Counted from the stretch's first letter, positions 9,075-18,677 are shown. The stretch is DNA of 64,000 nucleotides from Pseudomonadota bacterium (GCA_947475315.1 CANJMY010000002.1:31258-95257), one strand, 5' to 3'. The notes: generated from the letters alone by a model not told the origin. Numbers and translations are program-made.

Positions 9075-9536
9075 TCAGGCCACGAGCTTCGGCCCGGCGA
9101 GCACCCGGTCGTGCAGGCCGTTCAGCACGACCATGAAGACCTTGCCCATCATCATGCGCATCATCGTCTGACCGAGCAGCCAGCCGAACACGCCGTACTT
9201 CACCTGGTACTGCATGCTCATCCGCAGGCGCGCGCGGTCCGCGCCGAGCGGCGTGACGCCGAGCGTGGCGACCGCCTTCTTCAGGGGCAGCGTGAAGCCG
9301 GAGAGCTCGAAGGTGTAGGACTCTCCGTCCTGCCAGCCGACGACCTCCTCCACCGCCGACGAGCCGTCCTTGAACGTGCACTTGCGGCGCGCGCCGACGC
9401 CCGTCTGGGCCTCGGAGAGGGCCTCGACCTTGTCGATGCGCGGGTGGAACTCGTCGATGTGCATGAAGCGTCCGAGCACGGACCAAACCTTGGCGCTGGC
9501 GGCGTTCACTTCGAGCGTCTTCTCAACCTGGATCAT
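9075..9536 (-). CDS. SRPBCC (START-like / polyketide-cyclase-like) protein
   Basis: The protein has 153 residues. The N-terminus MIQVEKTLEVNAASAKVWSVL is the typical first strand and helix of the SRPBCC helix-grip fold, and the end carries the long C-terminal helix (LGQTMMRMMMGKVFMVVLNGL) that closes the ligand cavity. Proteins of this family bind or transform small hydrophobic molecules; no specific ligand can be inferred. It lies 42 bases downstream of a DUF1330-type gene on the same strand, so both are probably transcribed from the operator-rich region near 9945 and controlled by the TetR regulator at 10087. Confidence 0.75.
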   Translation of the reverse strand: MIQVEKTLEVNAASAKVWSVLGRFMHIDEFHPRIDKVEALSEAQTGVGARRKCTFKDGSSAVEEVVGWQDGESYTFELSGFTLPLKKAVATLGVTPLGADRARLRMSMQYQVKYGVFGWLLGQTMMRMMMGKVFMVVLNGLHDRVLAGPKLVA

Positions 9537-9578
9537 GGGTCTTCCTGTGGATGCGTGGGGGGAGCGAGGACGATGCGG

Positions 9579-9914
9579 CTACGACCCGGCCTGGATCAGC
9601 GGCATCGGATCGAAGTCCGCCGCGATCGCGATGTGCAGCGTGGGGAACGCGAGCGAGCGGAAGGGGATGAGCGCGACGTAGGCCGGGTCCGCCAAGCAGG
9701 CGCGGATCGCGTCGGCGGACGGGAACTCCATGACGATCACGTGGGTCGTGTCGGCCGATCCGACGAGCGTGGAGGCGACGGCGTACTGCCCGGCGGGCTT
9801 GCCGCCATAGGCGGCGAACAGCGGACGGGCGTTCCCGACGTACTGCTTGAAGGCGCCGGCCTGGGCGGCGTCGATCTTGCAGGTGACCAGCATGTAGGCG
9901 CGTTCGGCGGACAT
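9579..9914 (-). CDS. DUF1330-family dimeric alpha/beta-barrel protein
   Basis: The protein has 111 residues, the usual size for the family. Recognisable elements are MLVTCKIDAAQAGAFKQYV at the start, RPLFAAYGGKPAG, and HVIVMEFPSADAIRACLAD, which match the ferredoxin-like DUF1330 pattern, where the final phrase is normally VIxFPS-x-x-A. Members are small cytoplasmic proteins of unclear enzymatic role. It is the first gene of a two-gene minus-strand unit, starting 31 bases from a perfect palindrome, opposite a TetR gene; I infer it is repressed by that protein. Confidence 0.75.
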   Translation of the reverse strand: MSAERAYMLVTCKIDAAQAGAFKQYVGNARPLFAAYGGKPAGQYAVASTLVGSADTTHVIVMEFPSADAIRACLADPAYVALIPFRSLAFPTLHIAIAADFDPMPLIQAGS

Positions 9915-9944
9915 CGGAGCTCCAAAGCGGTGGTGTGCGAAGTT

Positions 9945-9962
9945 TCAAACCGTTCGGTTTGA
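9945..9962. promoter_or_regulatory. TetR operator 1 (perfect 18-bp palindrome)
   Basis: TCAAACCGTTCGGTTTGA is a perfect inverted repeat with 8-bp arms and a TT centre, 31 bases upstream of the DUF1330 start. A second near-identical site lies 59 bases away. Both sit between divergent genes, one encoding a TetR repressor, which is the classic layout of an autoregulated repressor. Confidence 0.75.
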
Positions 9963-10000
9963 TACCGGGCGAAGAGGTCGGCGTCAACGGCGATGTCTCA

Positions 10001-10024
10001 TTTTCAAACCGATTGGTTTGAAAA
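10001..10024. promoter_or_regulatory. TetR operator 2 (10-bp arms, GATT centre)
   Basis: TTTTCAAACC (10001-10010) and GGTTTGAAAA (10015-10024) are perfect complements around GATT. The core TCAAACCGATTGGTTTGA matches operator 1 at 16 of 18 positions. It lies 62 bases upstream of the TetR start and probably overlaps that gene's promoter. Confidence 0.75.
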
Positions 10025-10086
10025 GCGCTGAAGTCGTGGCGGCGTGGCCGATTCTCGGGCAAGAGCAGGCCGGGCGGACGAACACG

Positions 10087-10689
10087 ATGGGCAGACCCAA
10101 GTCCTACGACCGAGAGGAGATCCTGGAGAGGGCGATGCTCCTCTTCTGGCGCAAGGGCTATGAAGCCACGTCCACGGCGGACCTGGAAGCGGGCATGGGC
10201 GTGAACCGCTGCAGCCTGTACGCCGAGTTCGACAGCAAGCACGGGCTCTATCAGGCCGCGCTCGACCGCTACCTGACGTGCGTGGTGCCTGGCTTCCTGG
10301 GCGAACTGTACGCGCCCGATGCTGGGCCGGACGCGATCGCCGCCGTGCTGGGGCGCTTCGCCGACGCGGCCGGCGAGCCGGGCACGGAGCGAGGCTGCAT
10401 GATCTGCAACGCGGCCACGGAGTCGTCGCCGGACGATCCCGAGACGCGGTCGAGAGTGGAGCGCTACGTCGTGTTCCTCCGCGGCGGCTTCGAGCGGGCG
10501 CTCGTCAACGCCGTTGCGAGCGGCGCGCTACGCTCCGACGTGGACGTCGACGCGTGGTCTGCGCGGCTCGCCACCACGCTCCTTGGCGTCTTCGTCCTAA
10601 TCCGCTCGCAGCTCGACGGCTCCGTCGCCCGCCAAGCTGTGCACTCTACGTTGACCGAACTGCTCCGGGGTGCGCCATCGCGTGCCTGA
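10087..10689 (+). CDS. TetR/AcrR-family transcriptional repressor
   Basis: The protein has 200 residues from the ATG giving MGRPKSYDREEILERAMLLF; the in-frame upstream extension is not family-like and would run into operator 2. Residues about 8-55 form the TetR helix-turn-helix, with GYEATSTADLEAGMGVNRCS and LYAEFDSKHGLYQAAL as the typical recognition helix and following Tyr/Phe-Lys-x-L segment. The C-terminal ligand domain contains ERGCMICNAATESSPDDPE, the motif seen in the AefR/NemR-like TetR branch. It faces the DUF1330/SRPBCC pair across two palindromic operators, which are very probably its binding sites, giving autoregulation plus repression of the divergent pair. Confidence 0.88.
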   Translation: MGRPKSYDREEILERAMLLFWRKGYEATSTADLEAGMGVNRCSLYAEFDSKHGLYQAALDRYLTCVVPGFLGELYAPDAGPDAIAAVLGRFADAAGEPGTERGCMICNAATESSPDDPETRSRVERYVVFLRGGFERALVNAVASGALRSDVDVDAWSARLATTLLGVFVLIRSQLDGSVARQAVHSTLTELLRGAPSRA

Positions 10690-10773
10690 CGCGGTCCGGT
10701 GGTGTCGAGCGCCCGCGGTCGGCGTAGAGGGGCCACGAGATCCGACCTTGATGGATCTTAGTGTGGAGCCCTG

Positions 10774-12492
10774 ATGTCGAGTTCGATCCGCGCGCAGGGG
10801 AGCGTGGCCGTTGTCCTGGCGGCGCTCGTGGCTTGTACTGCTCAGCCTCCCGAGGCGGCCACGGCGGAGGCGCCGGCCGCGCCGTCTACGCCAACTGGCT
10901 TCCCGGGCGGCGCGGTCTCCACGCACGTACCGGTCGAGCTGGCCTTCCTGCTGTCCGGCGTGGACCTGGTGACGCTGTGGGCGAACGGCGGCGCGGACAC
11001 CCACATGGGCACGCAGCTCGGCGATCGGGACCTCGGCTTCAAGCTGGTCCCCGGCGACGACTTCGCCGAGCAGCTCAAGCGCTACCAGAGTGGGCAGACC
11101 CCGTACCTGCGAGCCACCTGGGGCGCGGTCGGCTCCGTCTACGAGCAGCTGTGCCCGTCGCAGGAGGTCCCGACCTGCCCGCAGCTGGTGCTCGGCATGG
11201 GCGCGTCCAAGGACGACGAGCTGCTGGTTCGCGGCGACATCAAGACGGCCGCAGACCTCAAGGGCAAGCTGATCTCGCTGCAGCGCGGCGGCCCGCACCT
11301 GGAGGCGATGTTCTCGCTGCTCCGGGACTCGGGCGTGGCTTGGTCGGACGTGCGCATCCTCTGGAAGGAGCGGCTGATCGGGCCGGGCAGCGCCGCCGAA
11401 GCGTTCAGCGTCGACACCAATCTGACCGGCGCGTGGGCGCTGTCGCGGGACGTGCCGCCCCTGCTCAAGCCGACTGTCTCGGAGGGGGAGGCGCTCGCGC
11501 CAGCCCACGTTCTGACCACGTCGGCGGAGCACCCGGACCTCATCCTGGACTGTCTCTTTGTACGCCAGGACTACCTGGCGGCCCACCCGGACGAGGTCGA
11601 ACACCTGCGCGCGGGCTGGCTGCATGCCTCCGAGCAGGTCAAGGCGCTCCGCCCCGGCTCGCCCGAGTCCGACGCGTTTCTGACGGCGGTCGCCGGCGTC
11701 TACGGCCCCGGAGTGGTCACCGACCCGCCCGCTGCCCTGGCGCTGCTGGAGGGAGCGACGCTCTACGGCCTCGCGGACAATGTCCGGCTGAGCGGCGACT
11801 CGCCGGATCTGACCGATCACGTCGACCTCTCCGAGCGCAGCCGTGCCTTCGCGGAAGCGTCCGGGCGGCCCGTGTGGACCTGGACGATGGGCGTCGCGCC
11901 GACGCACTGGGGCGGCGCGGACTTCGCGGACCTTCCTCAGGAGGCCGCAGCCAGCGATCAGCGCGTGATCGTGCCGCTCAGCTCGGACGCCACGGCCTTT
12001 GACCCGGCGCCGTACGCGGCCGACCTCGACGGCGTCCTCGCCGCGCTCGCGACGGAGGGGACGGTCCTGCGCGTGCGCGGTCACGTCGATCCGCAGCGCG
12101 CCTTTGCGGCCGCGCTCAAGGCGGGGCTGGACAGCGGGAAGGTCGTGCGCGGCGGCACCGACGCGGCGCCCACCTACACGATCGACGGCAAGGTGCTCGA
12201 CGTGACCGACGGCAAGGAGCTGGTGGCGGCGCTGCCGGTGCCTGCGGACGTCGCGCGTGAGGCTCGACTGGTGGCCACGACGCGCGCGCAGGCGGTCCGT
12301 GACGGCGTGCTCGCGTACGCGACCGCGCACGGGGGCGCGCTGGACGCGGCGCGGGTGCAGGTTGAGGGTGTCGGCGTCGACGAGCCGCTCGTCGGGCTCA
12401 CCGCCGTGGCGGAGCAGTCCGCCAAGAACCGTCGCGTCGAGCTGATCGTGGTGTCTGCGGGCCAGGCCGGCCCGACTGCGGGCGGCTGGTAG
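10774..12492 (+). CDS. Lipoprotein: periplasmic solute-binding domain fused to OmpA-like domain
   Basis: The protein has 572 residues with lipobox ending LAALVAC (Cys21) and a Pro/Ala linker. Residues about 50-340 resemble NMT1/SsuA-type periplasmic binding proteins (VELAFLLSGVDLVTLW, DIKTAADLKGKLISLQRGG, DFAEQLKRYQSGQ), the class that supplies ABC importers with sulfonates, nitrate, thiamine precursors or similar. Residues about 395-560 end with GVDEPLVGLTAVAEQSAKNR and RVELIVV, the C-terminal signature of OmpA-like peptidoglycan-binding domains. No permease or ATPase gene is nearby. I infer an envelope-tethered ligand sensor or capture protein rather than a normal importer subunit. It begins 84 bases after the TetR gene. 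Confidence 0.75.
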   Translation: MSSSIRAQGSVAVVLAALVACTAQPPEAATAEAPAAPSTPTGFPGGAVSTHVPVELAFLLSGVDLVTLWANGGADTHMGTQLGDRDLGFKLVPGDDFAEQLKRYQSGQTPYLRATWGAVGSVYEQLCPSQEVPTCPQLVLGMGASKDDELLVRGDIKTAADLKGKLISLQRGGPHLEAMFSLLRDSGVAWSDVRILWKERLIGPGSAAEAFSVDTNLTGAWALSRDVPPLLKPTVSEGEALAPAHVLTTSAEHPDLILDCLFVRQDYLAAHPDEVEHLRAGWLHASEQVKALRPGSPESDAFLTAVAGVYGPGVVTDPPAALALLEGATLYGLADNVRLSGDSPDLTDHVDLSERSRAFAEASGRPVWTWTMGVAPTHWGGADFADLPQEAAASDQRVIVPLSSDATAFDPAPYAADLDGVLAALATEGTVLRVRGHVDPQRAFAAALKAGLDSGKVVRGGTDAAPTYTIDGKVLDVTDGKELVAALPVPADVAREARLVATTRAQAVRDGVLAYATAHGGALDAARVQVEGVGVDEPLVGLTAVAEQSAKNRRVELIVVSAGQAGPTAGGW

Positions 12493-12643
12493 GCGTCTGC
12501 CCGGCGGGCGCTCGGGGATCCGGACCCGGGCGCGCCGGAGGCAGGGCAGGGCAGGGGCGTCGACCGAGTACGGTCATCGCGCTGCAGACCCTCGACGCCG
12601 AGTCGTCACACGGCTAATCGGCCGCCCCATCCGAGGGTGCCCC

Positions 12644-13597
12644 ATGTACGGCGACATGACGCTGTTGACTGGCAACTCCAACCGCGCGCTCGCTGCGCGC
12701 ATCTCGGAGGCCTTGGGCGTGCCCCTGGGTGACGCCCGCGTGAGCCGCTTCTCGGACGGCGAGATCCGCGTGGAGATCCACGAGAACGTCCGCGGTCGCG
12801 ACGTGTTCATCGTGCAGTCCACCTGCGCGCCGTCGAATGACCATCTCATGGAGCTGCTGATCATGGCGGACGCGTGCAAGCGCGCCAGCGCCGGTCGCAT
12901 CACCGCGGTCATCCCGTACTTCGGCTACGCCCGTCAGGACCGCAAGGTCCAGGCCCGCGCGCCCATCACCGCCAAGCTCATCGCGGATCTCATCCACGCG
13001 GCGGGCATCGAGCGCGTCCTGACCATGGACCTGCACGCAGGCCAGATCCAGGGCTTCTTCAACCTGCCCGTGGACAACCTCTACGCGCAGCCGCTGCTGT
13101 ACCGTCACCTTGAGGCCGAGCTCGCGGGCAAGCCGTCGGTCATGGTGTCGCCGGACGCGGGCGGCGTGGAGCGCGCGCGCAGCTACGCCAAGCGCCTCGA
13201 GACCACGCTCGCCATCATCGACAAGCGCCGCAGCAAGCCCAACGAGGCTGAAGTCAGCCACATCATCGGCGACGTGCGCGAGCGCACCGCCGTGCTGATC
13301 GACGACATGATCGACACCGCGGGCACCCTGGCCAAGGGCGGCCAGGCGGTCGCGGGGGCAGGGGCCGCGAGCGTCATGGCCGTCGCCACGCACGCGGTGC
13401 TCTCCGGACCCGCCGTGGAGCGCATCGCGGGCTCGGTGTTCGACAAGGTGATCGTCACCGACACCATCCCGCTCTCTGCCGAGGCCCAGGCCTGCGGCAA
13501 GATCCAGCAGGTCTCGGTCGCGCCGCTGTTCGCCAACGCCATCCAGGCGATCCATGCGAACGACTCCATCTCGCGGCTGTTCCTCGAAGAGTCCTGA
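12644..13597 (+). CDS. prs: Ribose-phosphate pyrophosphokinase
   Basis: The enzyme converts ribose 5-phosphate and ATP to PRPP in the cytoplasm for nucleotide, histidine, tryptophan and NAD synthesis. The 317-residue length is standard. Visible family elements are the N-terminal LLTGNSNRALA, RFSDGEIRVEIHENVRG, the ATP loop with YFGYARQDRK, the metal-binding DLHAGQIQGFF and the PRPP-binding loop AVLIDDMIDTAGTL. The next genes rplY and pth follow the prs-rplY-pth order known from many bacteria, although 233 bases separate prs from rplY. Confidence 0.96.
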   Translation: MYGDMTLLTGNSNRALAARISEALGVPLGDARVSRFSDGEIRVEIHENVRGRDVFIVQSTCAPSNDHLMELLIMADACKRASAGRITAVIPYFGYARQDRKVQARAPITAKLIADLIHAAGIERVLTMDLHAGQIQGFFNLPVDNLYAQPLLYRHLEAELAGKPSVMVSPDAGGVERARSYAKRLETTLAIIDKRRSKPNEAEVSHIIGDVRERTAVLIDDMIDTAGTLAKGGQAVAGAGAASVMAVATHAVLSGPAVERIAGSVFDKVIVTDTIPLSAEAQACGKIQQVSVAPLFANAIQAIHANDSISRLFLEES

Positions 13598-13662
13598 TCC
13601 GGGCCTCCGCCCGTGATCCGGCTTGACGGGGACGCCGTGCGCCGATAAGCGCGCCGGGCCGT

Positions 13663-13685
13663 CTGGGTTCCTTTTGGAATCCCAG
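13663..13685 (+). terminator. Weak hairpin after prs
   Basis: CTGGGTTCC and GGAATCCCAG pair around a TTTT loop with one bulged T. There is no T tract after it, so it is at best a Rho-assisted terminator or processing stem in the prs-rplY gap. Confidence 0.3.
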
Positions 13686-13830
13686 CAGCAATCCTCTTCA
13701 TCCGGCTCCATCCCGGTCGTGCGCGTCACGGCCCTTGTCCATGGGATCAAGCCGCGGCAGCTTGTCTGTCCGCGTGCTCCTGTGGCAAAGGTCTAGCGGC
13801 ATCTAGACCGGGCCAGCCCCAGGAACAGCG

Positions 13831-14388
13831 ATGGACACGAACCTCTCCGTCGAACTTCGTACCGGCCTCGGCAAGGGCGCAGCTCGCAAGATCCGCGCCT
13901 CCGGCCAGGTGCCCGCCGTGCTTTACGCGGACGGCGCCGCCGCGGTGCAGGTCTCGGTCGACCCGACCCGTCTGCTTGAGATCTTCCGCAAGTCGCAGAA
14001 CCGCAACACGGTCCTTCAGCTCGCTGTGGGCGGTGAGACGGTGTCGGCCCTCGTGAAGGACGCGCAGCGGCACCCTGTGTCGCGCGCTCTCCTCCACGTC
14101 GACTTCTACAAGCTGTCGGCCGACAAGACCGTCATCGTCGACGTCCCGGTCAAGACCTCGGGCAAGGCCGTTGGCGCCGCGCTCGGTGGTCGCATCGAGA
14201 TCCTGCGCCGCACCGTCAAGGCGCGCTGCGCGGTCGACGCGATCCCCGAGGCCTTTGTCCTCGACGTCACCGCGCTCGAGATCAGCGGCGTGATCATGGC
14301 CTCGGAGCTGCCCTCCTCGGACAAGGTCAAGCCTGTCGTGGACCGCGACTTCAAGGTTGTGGCCTGCCTGCCCAAGCTCAAGGGCTAA
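13831..14388 (+). CDS. rplY: 50S ribosomal protein bL25 (TL5/CTC long form)
   Basis: The protein has 185 residues, the long two-domain CTC/TL5 form. The N-terminal 5S-rRNA-binding domain shows LRTGLGKGAARKIRASGQVP and VLYADG, followed by HPVSRALLHVDFYKL; the C-terminal beta domain ends DRDFKVVACLPKLKG. It binds 5S rRNA in the large subunit and in some bacteria contributes to stress tolerance. It is 8 bases upstream of pth, so the two are co-transcribed. Confidence 0.93.
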   Translation: MDTNLSVELRTGLGKGAARKIRASGQVPAVLYADGAAAVQVSVDPTRLLEIFRKSQNRNTVLQLAVGGETVSALVKDAQRHPVSRALLHVDFYKLSADKTVIVDVPVKTSGKAVGAALGGRIEILRRTVKARCAVDAIPEAFVLDVTALEISGVIMASELPSSDKVKPVVDRDFKVVACLPKLKG

Positions 14389-14396
14389 GCTGACCG

Positions 14397-15050
14397 ATGT
14401 TCCTCGTCGTCGGCCTCGGCAACCCCGGCCCCCGCTACGCGGACACCCGACACAACGTCGGGTTCCTCGTCGTGGACGTGCTCGCGCGGCGTGCCATGGC
14501 TTCGATGGACAAGGAGCAGTCCGGCGCCAAGGCCGTCAAGGCCGTGGTGGCGGGTCAGCCTGCGGTGCTCGCCAAGCCGATGCAGTTCATGAACGTGTCC
14601 GGCGGCCCCACGGCTGCGCTCGCCACGTTCTACAAGCTGGATCGCGACCAGGTGATCGCTGTGCATGACGACATGGACCTCCCGTTCGGCGACGTTCGGG
14701 TCAAGGTCGGCGGCGGACACGGTGGCCACAACGGCCTCCGCGACCTGCACGCCAAACTCGGCGGTGACGGCTACGTGCGTGTGCGCGTCGGCGTCTCCCG
14801 CCCTCCGGAAGGCTGGGATCCAGCCGACTATGTCCTGGGCCGCTGGTCGGACCAGGAGACCCCCCGCCTTGAAGACGTCGTCGGCTTGGCCGCAGACGCC
14901 GTCGAGGCGGTCATTCGTGACGGTGCCACCACCGCCATGAATCGCTTCAACACGCGCCCTGAAAAGGGTGCTTTACCCTTGCCGCCTCGCCGTCCTGGCG
15001 GCGGCCTTGGCACCGAGGGGAATTCTCCCCGACGCGCCGCGGCACTCTGA
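14397..15050 (+). CDS. pth: Peptidyl-tRNA hydrolase
   Basis: The enzyme cleaves peptidyl-tRNA released from stalled ribosomes. The 217-residue sequence starts MFLVVGLGNPGPRYADTRHN, giving the conserved Asn9 and catalytic His19, and continues with KPMQFMNVSG, HDDMDLPFG and GGGHGGHNGLRDL, which are the substrate- and tRNA-binding motifs. The final 30 residues are an Arg/Gly/Pro-rich tail not typical of the short E. coli protein. Start and position immediately after rplY agree with the usual operon. Confidence 0.96.
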   Translation: MFLVVGLGNPGPRYADTRHNVGFLVVDVLARRAMASMDKEQSGAKAVKAVVAGQPAVLAKPMQFMNVSGGPTAALATFYKLDRDQVIAVHDDMDLPFGDVRVKVGGGHGGHNGLRDLHAKLGGDGYVRVRVGVSRPPEGWDPADYVLGRWSDQETPRLEDVVGLAADAVEAVIRDGATTAMNRFNTRPEKGALPLPPRRPGGGLGTEGNSPRRAAAL

Positions 15051-15103
15051 ACCTCCGCGGGGGCGGCGAGCCGTCCCCCACCACGCCCAAGTGGAGGAAT
15101 CCA

Positions 15104-15544
15104 ATGGTCCATGAGTACGAGATCGTCTACATCATCCGCCCGGATCTGGACGACGCTGACACCAACGCCCTCATCGAGCGCATCGAAGGCTCCGTCACGG
15201 AGACCGGCGGCACGCTGATCGACAAGGAAGACTGGGGCAAGCGCAAGCTCGCGTACCCCATCCTCAAGCACCAGAAGGGCCACTACGTCCTCCTGCGCGT
15301 CGCCAGCGCCGCCGACCAGATCCTCGAGATCGAGCGTCGCCTCCGCCTGGACGACCGCGTCATCCGCTTCATCACGGTGTTCGTCGCCGAGACCGTCGAC
15401 ATCGAGCTCCGCAAGCAGCAGGCCGTCGAGCGTCGCGCCCGCGCCGCCGAGGAAGCCAAGCGCCGCGCGGCCGAGACCGAGCTGGACGACTCCCGCTACG
15501 ACGATGACGAAGACGACGGCGGCTACGACGCCTCGTTGGACTAA
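15104..15544 (+). CDS. rpsF: 30S ribosomal protein bS6
   Basis: The protein has 146 residues and starts MVHEYEIVYIIRPDLDD after a strong GGAGG ribosome-binding site. DKEDWGKRKLAYPILKHQKG and the RLRLDDRVIRFITVFV segment are characteristic of bS6. An acidic extension of about 40 residues (LDDSRYDDDEDDGG) follows the folded core; similar acidic tails are common in bS6. It is the first gene of the rpsF-rplI-dnaB run. The usual partner rpsR (bS18), with which bS6 pairs on the ribosome, is absent from this position. Confidence 0.95.
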   Translation: MVHEYEIVYIIRPDLDDADTNALIERIEGSVTETGGTLIDKEDWGKRKLAYPILKHQKGHYVLLRVASAADQILEIERRLRLDDRVIRFITVFVAETVDIELRKQQAVERRARAAEEAKRRAAETELDDSRYDDDEDDGGYDASLD

Positions 15545-15564
15545 TCCCTTTCCATCCGGAAACG

Positions 15565-15593
15565 TCCAGCGTTGCCTGAACGGCCTCGCTGGA
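15565..15593 (+). promoter_or_regulatory. Stem-loop in rpsF-rplI gap
   Basis: TCCAGCG (15565-15571) and CGCTGGA (15587-15593) form a perfect 7-bp stem with a 15-base loop, ending just before the rplI ribosome-binding site (GGAG near 15600). It occupies the place where rpsR normally lies. It could modulate rplI translation; no mechanism is established. Confidence 0.35.
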
Positions 15594-15609
15594 TCCCTTG
15601 GAGACTCTC

Positions 15610-16053
15610 ATGCTCGTGATCCTCAAGAAGGAAGTCCACAACCTGGGTGACACCGGCGACGTGGTCCGTGTGAAGGCTGGCTACGGCCGGAACTTCCTCA
15701 TCCCCCAGGGCTTCGCGGCCCCGGCCAACGAGTCGAACGTCAACGTCCTCGAGCACCAGAAGCGGGTGGCTGACGCCCTCCGCCGCAAGGAGCTCGTGGT
15801 GTCGGAAGAGCTGTCGAAGAAGATCGCCGAAACGGCGATCACCATTCGTCGCGAGGCCGGCGAGGACGACAAGCTGTTCGGTTCGGTCACCAACCGGGAC
15901 ATCGCGGAAGCGCTCGCCGAGCGCGGCATCGTGGTGGACAAGCGCGCCGTCCAGCTCGCGGATCCCATCCGCAGCATCGGCCTGTTCCCTGTGGGCATCC
16001 GCCTCCACCGCTCGGTCACCGCTGAGCTGCGCGTCTTCGTGATGCGCGCCTGA
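15610..16053 (+). CDS. rplI: 50S ribosomal protein bL9
   Basis: The protein has 147 residues from the ATG giving MLVILKKEVHNLGDTGDVV; a TTG four codons upstream is rejected because the Shine-Dalgarno GGAG lies between them. The N-terminal rRNA-binding lobe contains VKAGYGRNFLIPQGFAAPA, the bL9 signature, followed by a long connecting helix and the C-terminal lobe ending in RSVTAELRVFVMRA. Length is standard. It is followed 20 bases later by dnaB. Confidence 0.95.
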   Translation: MLVILKKEVHNLGDTGDVVRVKAGYGRNFLIPQGFAAPANESNVNVLEHQKRVADALRRKELVVSEELSKKIAETAITIRREAGEDDKLFGSVTNRDIAEALAERGIVVDKRAVQLADPIRSIGLFPVGIRLHRSVTAELRVFVMRA

Positions 16054-16073
16054 TTCGGGATTAGGGGCGGGGG

Positions 16074-17408
<1,335 letters not shown>

Positions 17409-17570
17409 GGACACGTTCTTGTCGACGACTCGCAAGCACCTTTTCCGCGCCCACGGCATCGGCTATGCTCGGGGCGCTCGACGGGGCTTCCCTTCGTGGG
17501 GAATTTCCGTCTCCAGGTTTCTTGACTTCGAACGAATTTGTTTGACCCACAGCTGATGAGGGGCGTCCCG

Positions 17571-18620
17571 ATGGACAAGCGCGAATTGTTGGCCGAGTTC
17601 AACAAGCAGCTCGACGAGCTCGACAAGTTTCAGACCTTCATCGAGAAGGCCTCGGCGTCCACCAAGTTCAGCGCCACGGTCGTCGCCAAGGTTGTCGCCG
17701 ACAACACGGCCAAGATCAAGGGCGTGGTGGACGTTCTCGAGCCTCTCGTCGGGCAGCTCAAGGACGGTATCACCTCGCTGAAGAGCGATCGCTCGGTGGT
17801 CGAGGAGACGGCCGGTGTCGCCCGCCTCGGCCTCGAAGAGCTGGAGCTCCGCAAGGAGATCGGCGAGATCGACGACGGCGAGTTCGGCAAGGAGTCGGTC
17901 GGCTTCAAGTCTGAGCTCGAGAACGCGGCCAGCATGATGACCGAGATCGACAGCGACCTGTCGGCTCTCCAGGCCACGCTGGACCGTTGGCTGGCGGCCC
18001 GCCCGGGTCAGGCTCCTGCCGCAGCGCCCGCCGCCGCGTCCGCTTCGGTGGTCGCGGCCCCGCCCGTCCAGGAGACGGAGCTTGAGTACGACGACGAGCC
18101 CGTGGCCGATGACGACGACGCGTTTGCGGACGTGGGTCGCGGCAGCGGCGTGCACGCCGAGCGCGTGTCCGTCCGTGACGACGTGAGCATGGTGTTCGAG
18201 ACCGCCGAAGAGAGCGGCTCCATCGAGGCGGCCGGGGAAGAGTCTGGTCTCGCGTTCGGCGAAGACGAGCTCGGCGACCTCGGCGAGGACCTCCAGTCCG
18301 AAGCGGGCCCTTCGCCCGTGGCCGGCGAGGCGGTCGTTGTGCAGAACGACGGCACCCGTGACGAGATCATCTACCGCTTCGCGGGCGACGTCATCTCGCT
18401 CGGCCGCGGCCGAGACAACACCGTGCAGGTGAAGAACGACTCCAAGGTGTCGCGTTACCACTGCAAGGTCTTCCGCCGCGACGGCGCCTACTACATCGAG
18501 GACAACAAGTCCGCGAACGGCACCCTCGTGGACGGCGAGCTCATCACCGAGAAGCGCCTCCTCGGTGGTGAAGAACTGGTGGTCGGCGAGACCTTCTTCA
18601 AGTTCCGCCTCCGCGGCTGA
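17571..18620 (+). CDS. FHA-domain protein with N-terminal coiled coil
   Basis: The protein has about 349 residues; the ATG at 17571 follows GAGGGG by seven bases. The first roughly 150 residues are charged helices (KRELLAEFNKQLDELDKF) likely forming a coiled coil, followed by an Ala/Pro hinge and a highly acidic linker. Residues about 265-345 form a forkhead-associated domain: SLGRGRDNTVQVKNDSKVSR followed by YHCKVFRRDG and NKSANGTLVDGE, with the phosphothreonine-binding Gly-Arg, Ser-Arg-x-His and Asn-Gly residues intact. FHA domains read phosphothreonine signals, so this is probably an adaptor in Ser/Thr kinase signalling. The PP2C phosphatase at 31809 is a possible member of the same network. 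Confidence 0.85.
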   Translation: MDKRELLAEFNKQLDELDKFQTFIEKASASTKFSATVVAKVVADNTAKIKGVVDVLEPLVGQLKDGITSLKSDRSVVEETAGVARLGLEELELRKEIGEIDDGEFGKESVGFKSELENAASMMTEIDSDLSALQATLDRWLAARPGQAPAAAPAAASASVVAAPPVQETELEYDDEPVADDDDAFADVGRGSGVHAERVSVRDDVSMVFETAEESGSIEAAGEESGLAFGEDELGDLGEDLQSEAGPSPVAGEAVVVQNDGTRDEIIYRFAGDVISLGRGRDNTVQVKNDSKVSRYHCKVFRRDGAYYIEDNKSANGTLVDGELITEKRLLGGEELVVGETFFKFRLRG

Positions 18621-18639
18621 GCCTCACCGGGCTCACGCC

Positions 18640-18677
18640 CACGGCGCCGGCGTCCCTTCGGGGGCCCCGGCGCCGTG
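18640..18677 (+). terminator. Strong GC hairpin terminator after FHA gene
   Basis: CACGGCGCCGG (18640-18650) and CCGGCGCCGTG (18667-18677) form a perfect 11-bp stem, with extra pairing inside the loop. It is followed by TCGCTTTCT, a weak T-rich tail. It lies 20 bases after the FHA stop codon and probably ends the dnaB-side transcripts. Confidence 0.7.

Noticed and set aside
9945..10024. The paired palindromes as ends of a small mobile element.
   Set aside because: No transposase or target duplication is present and each palindrome is internally symmetric, which fits operators.
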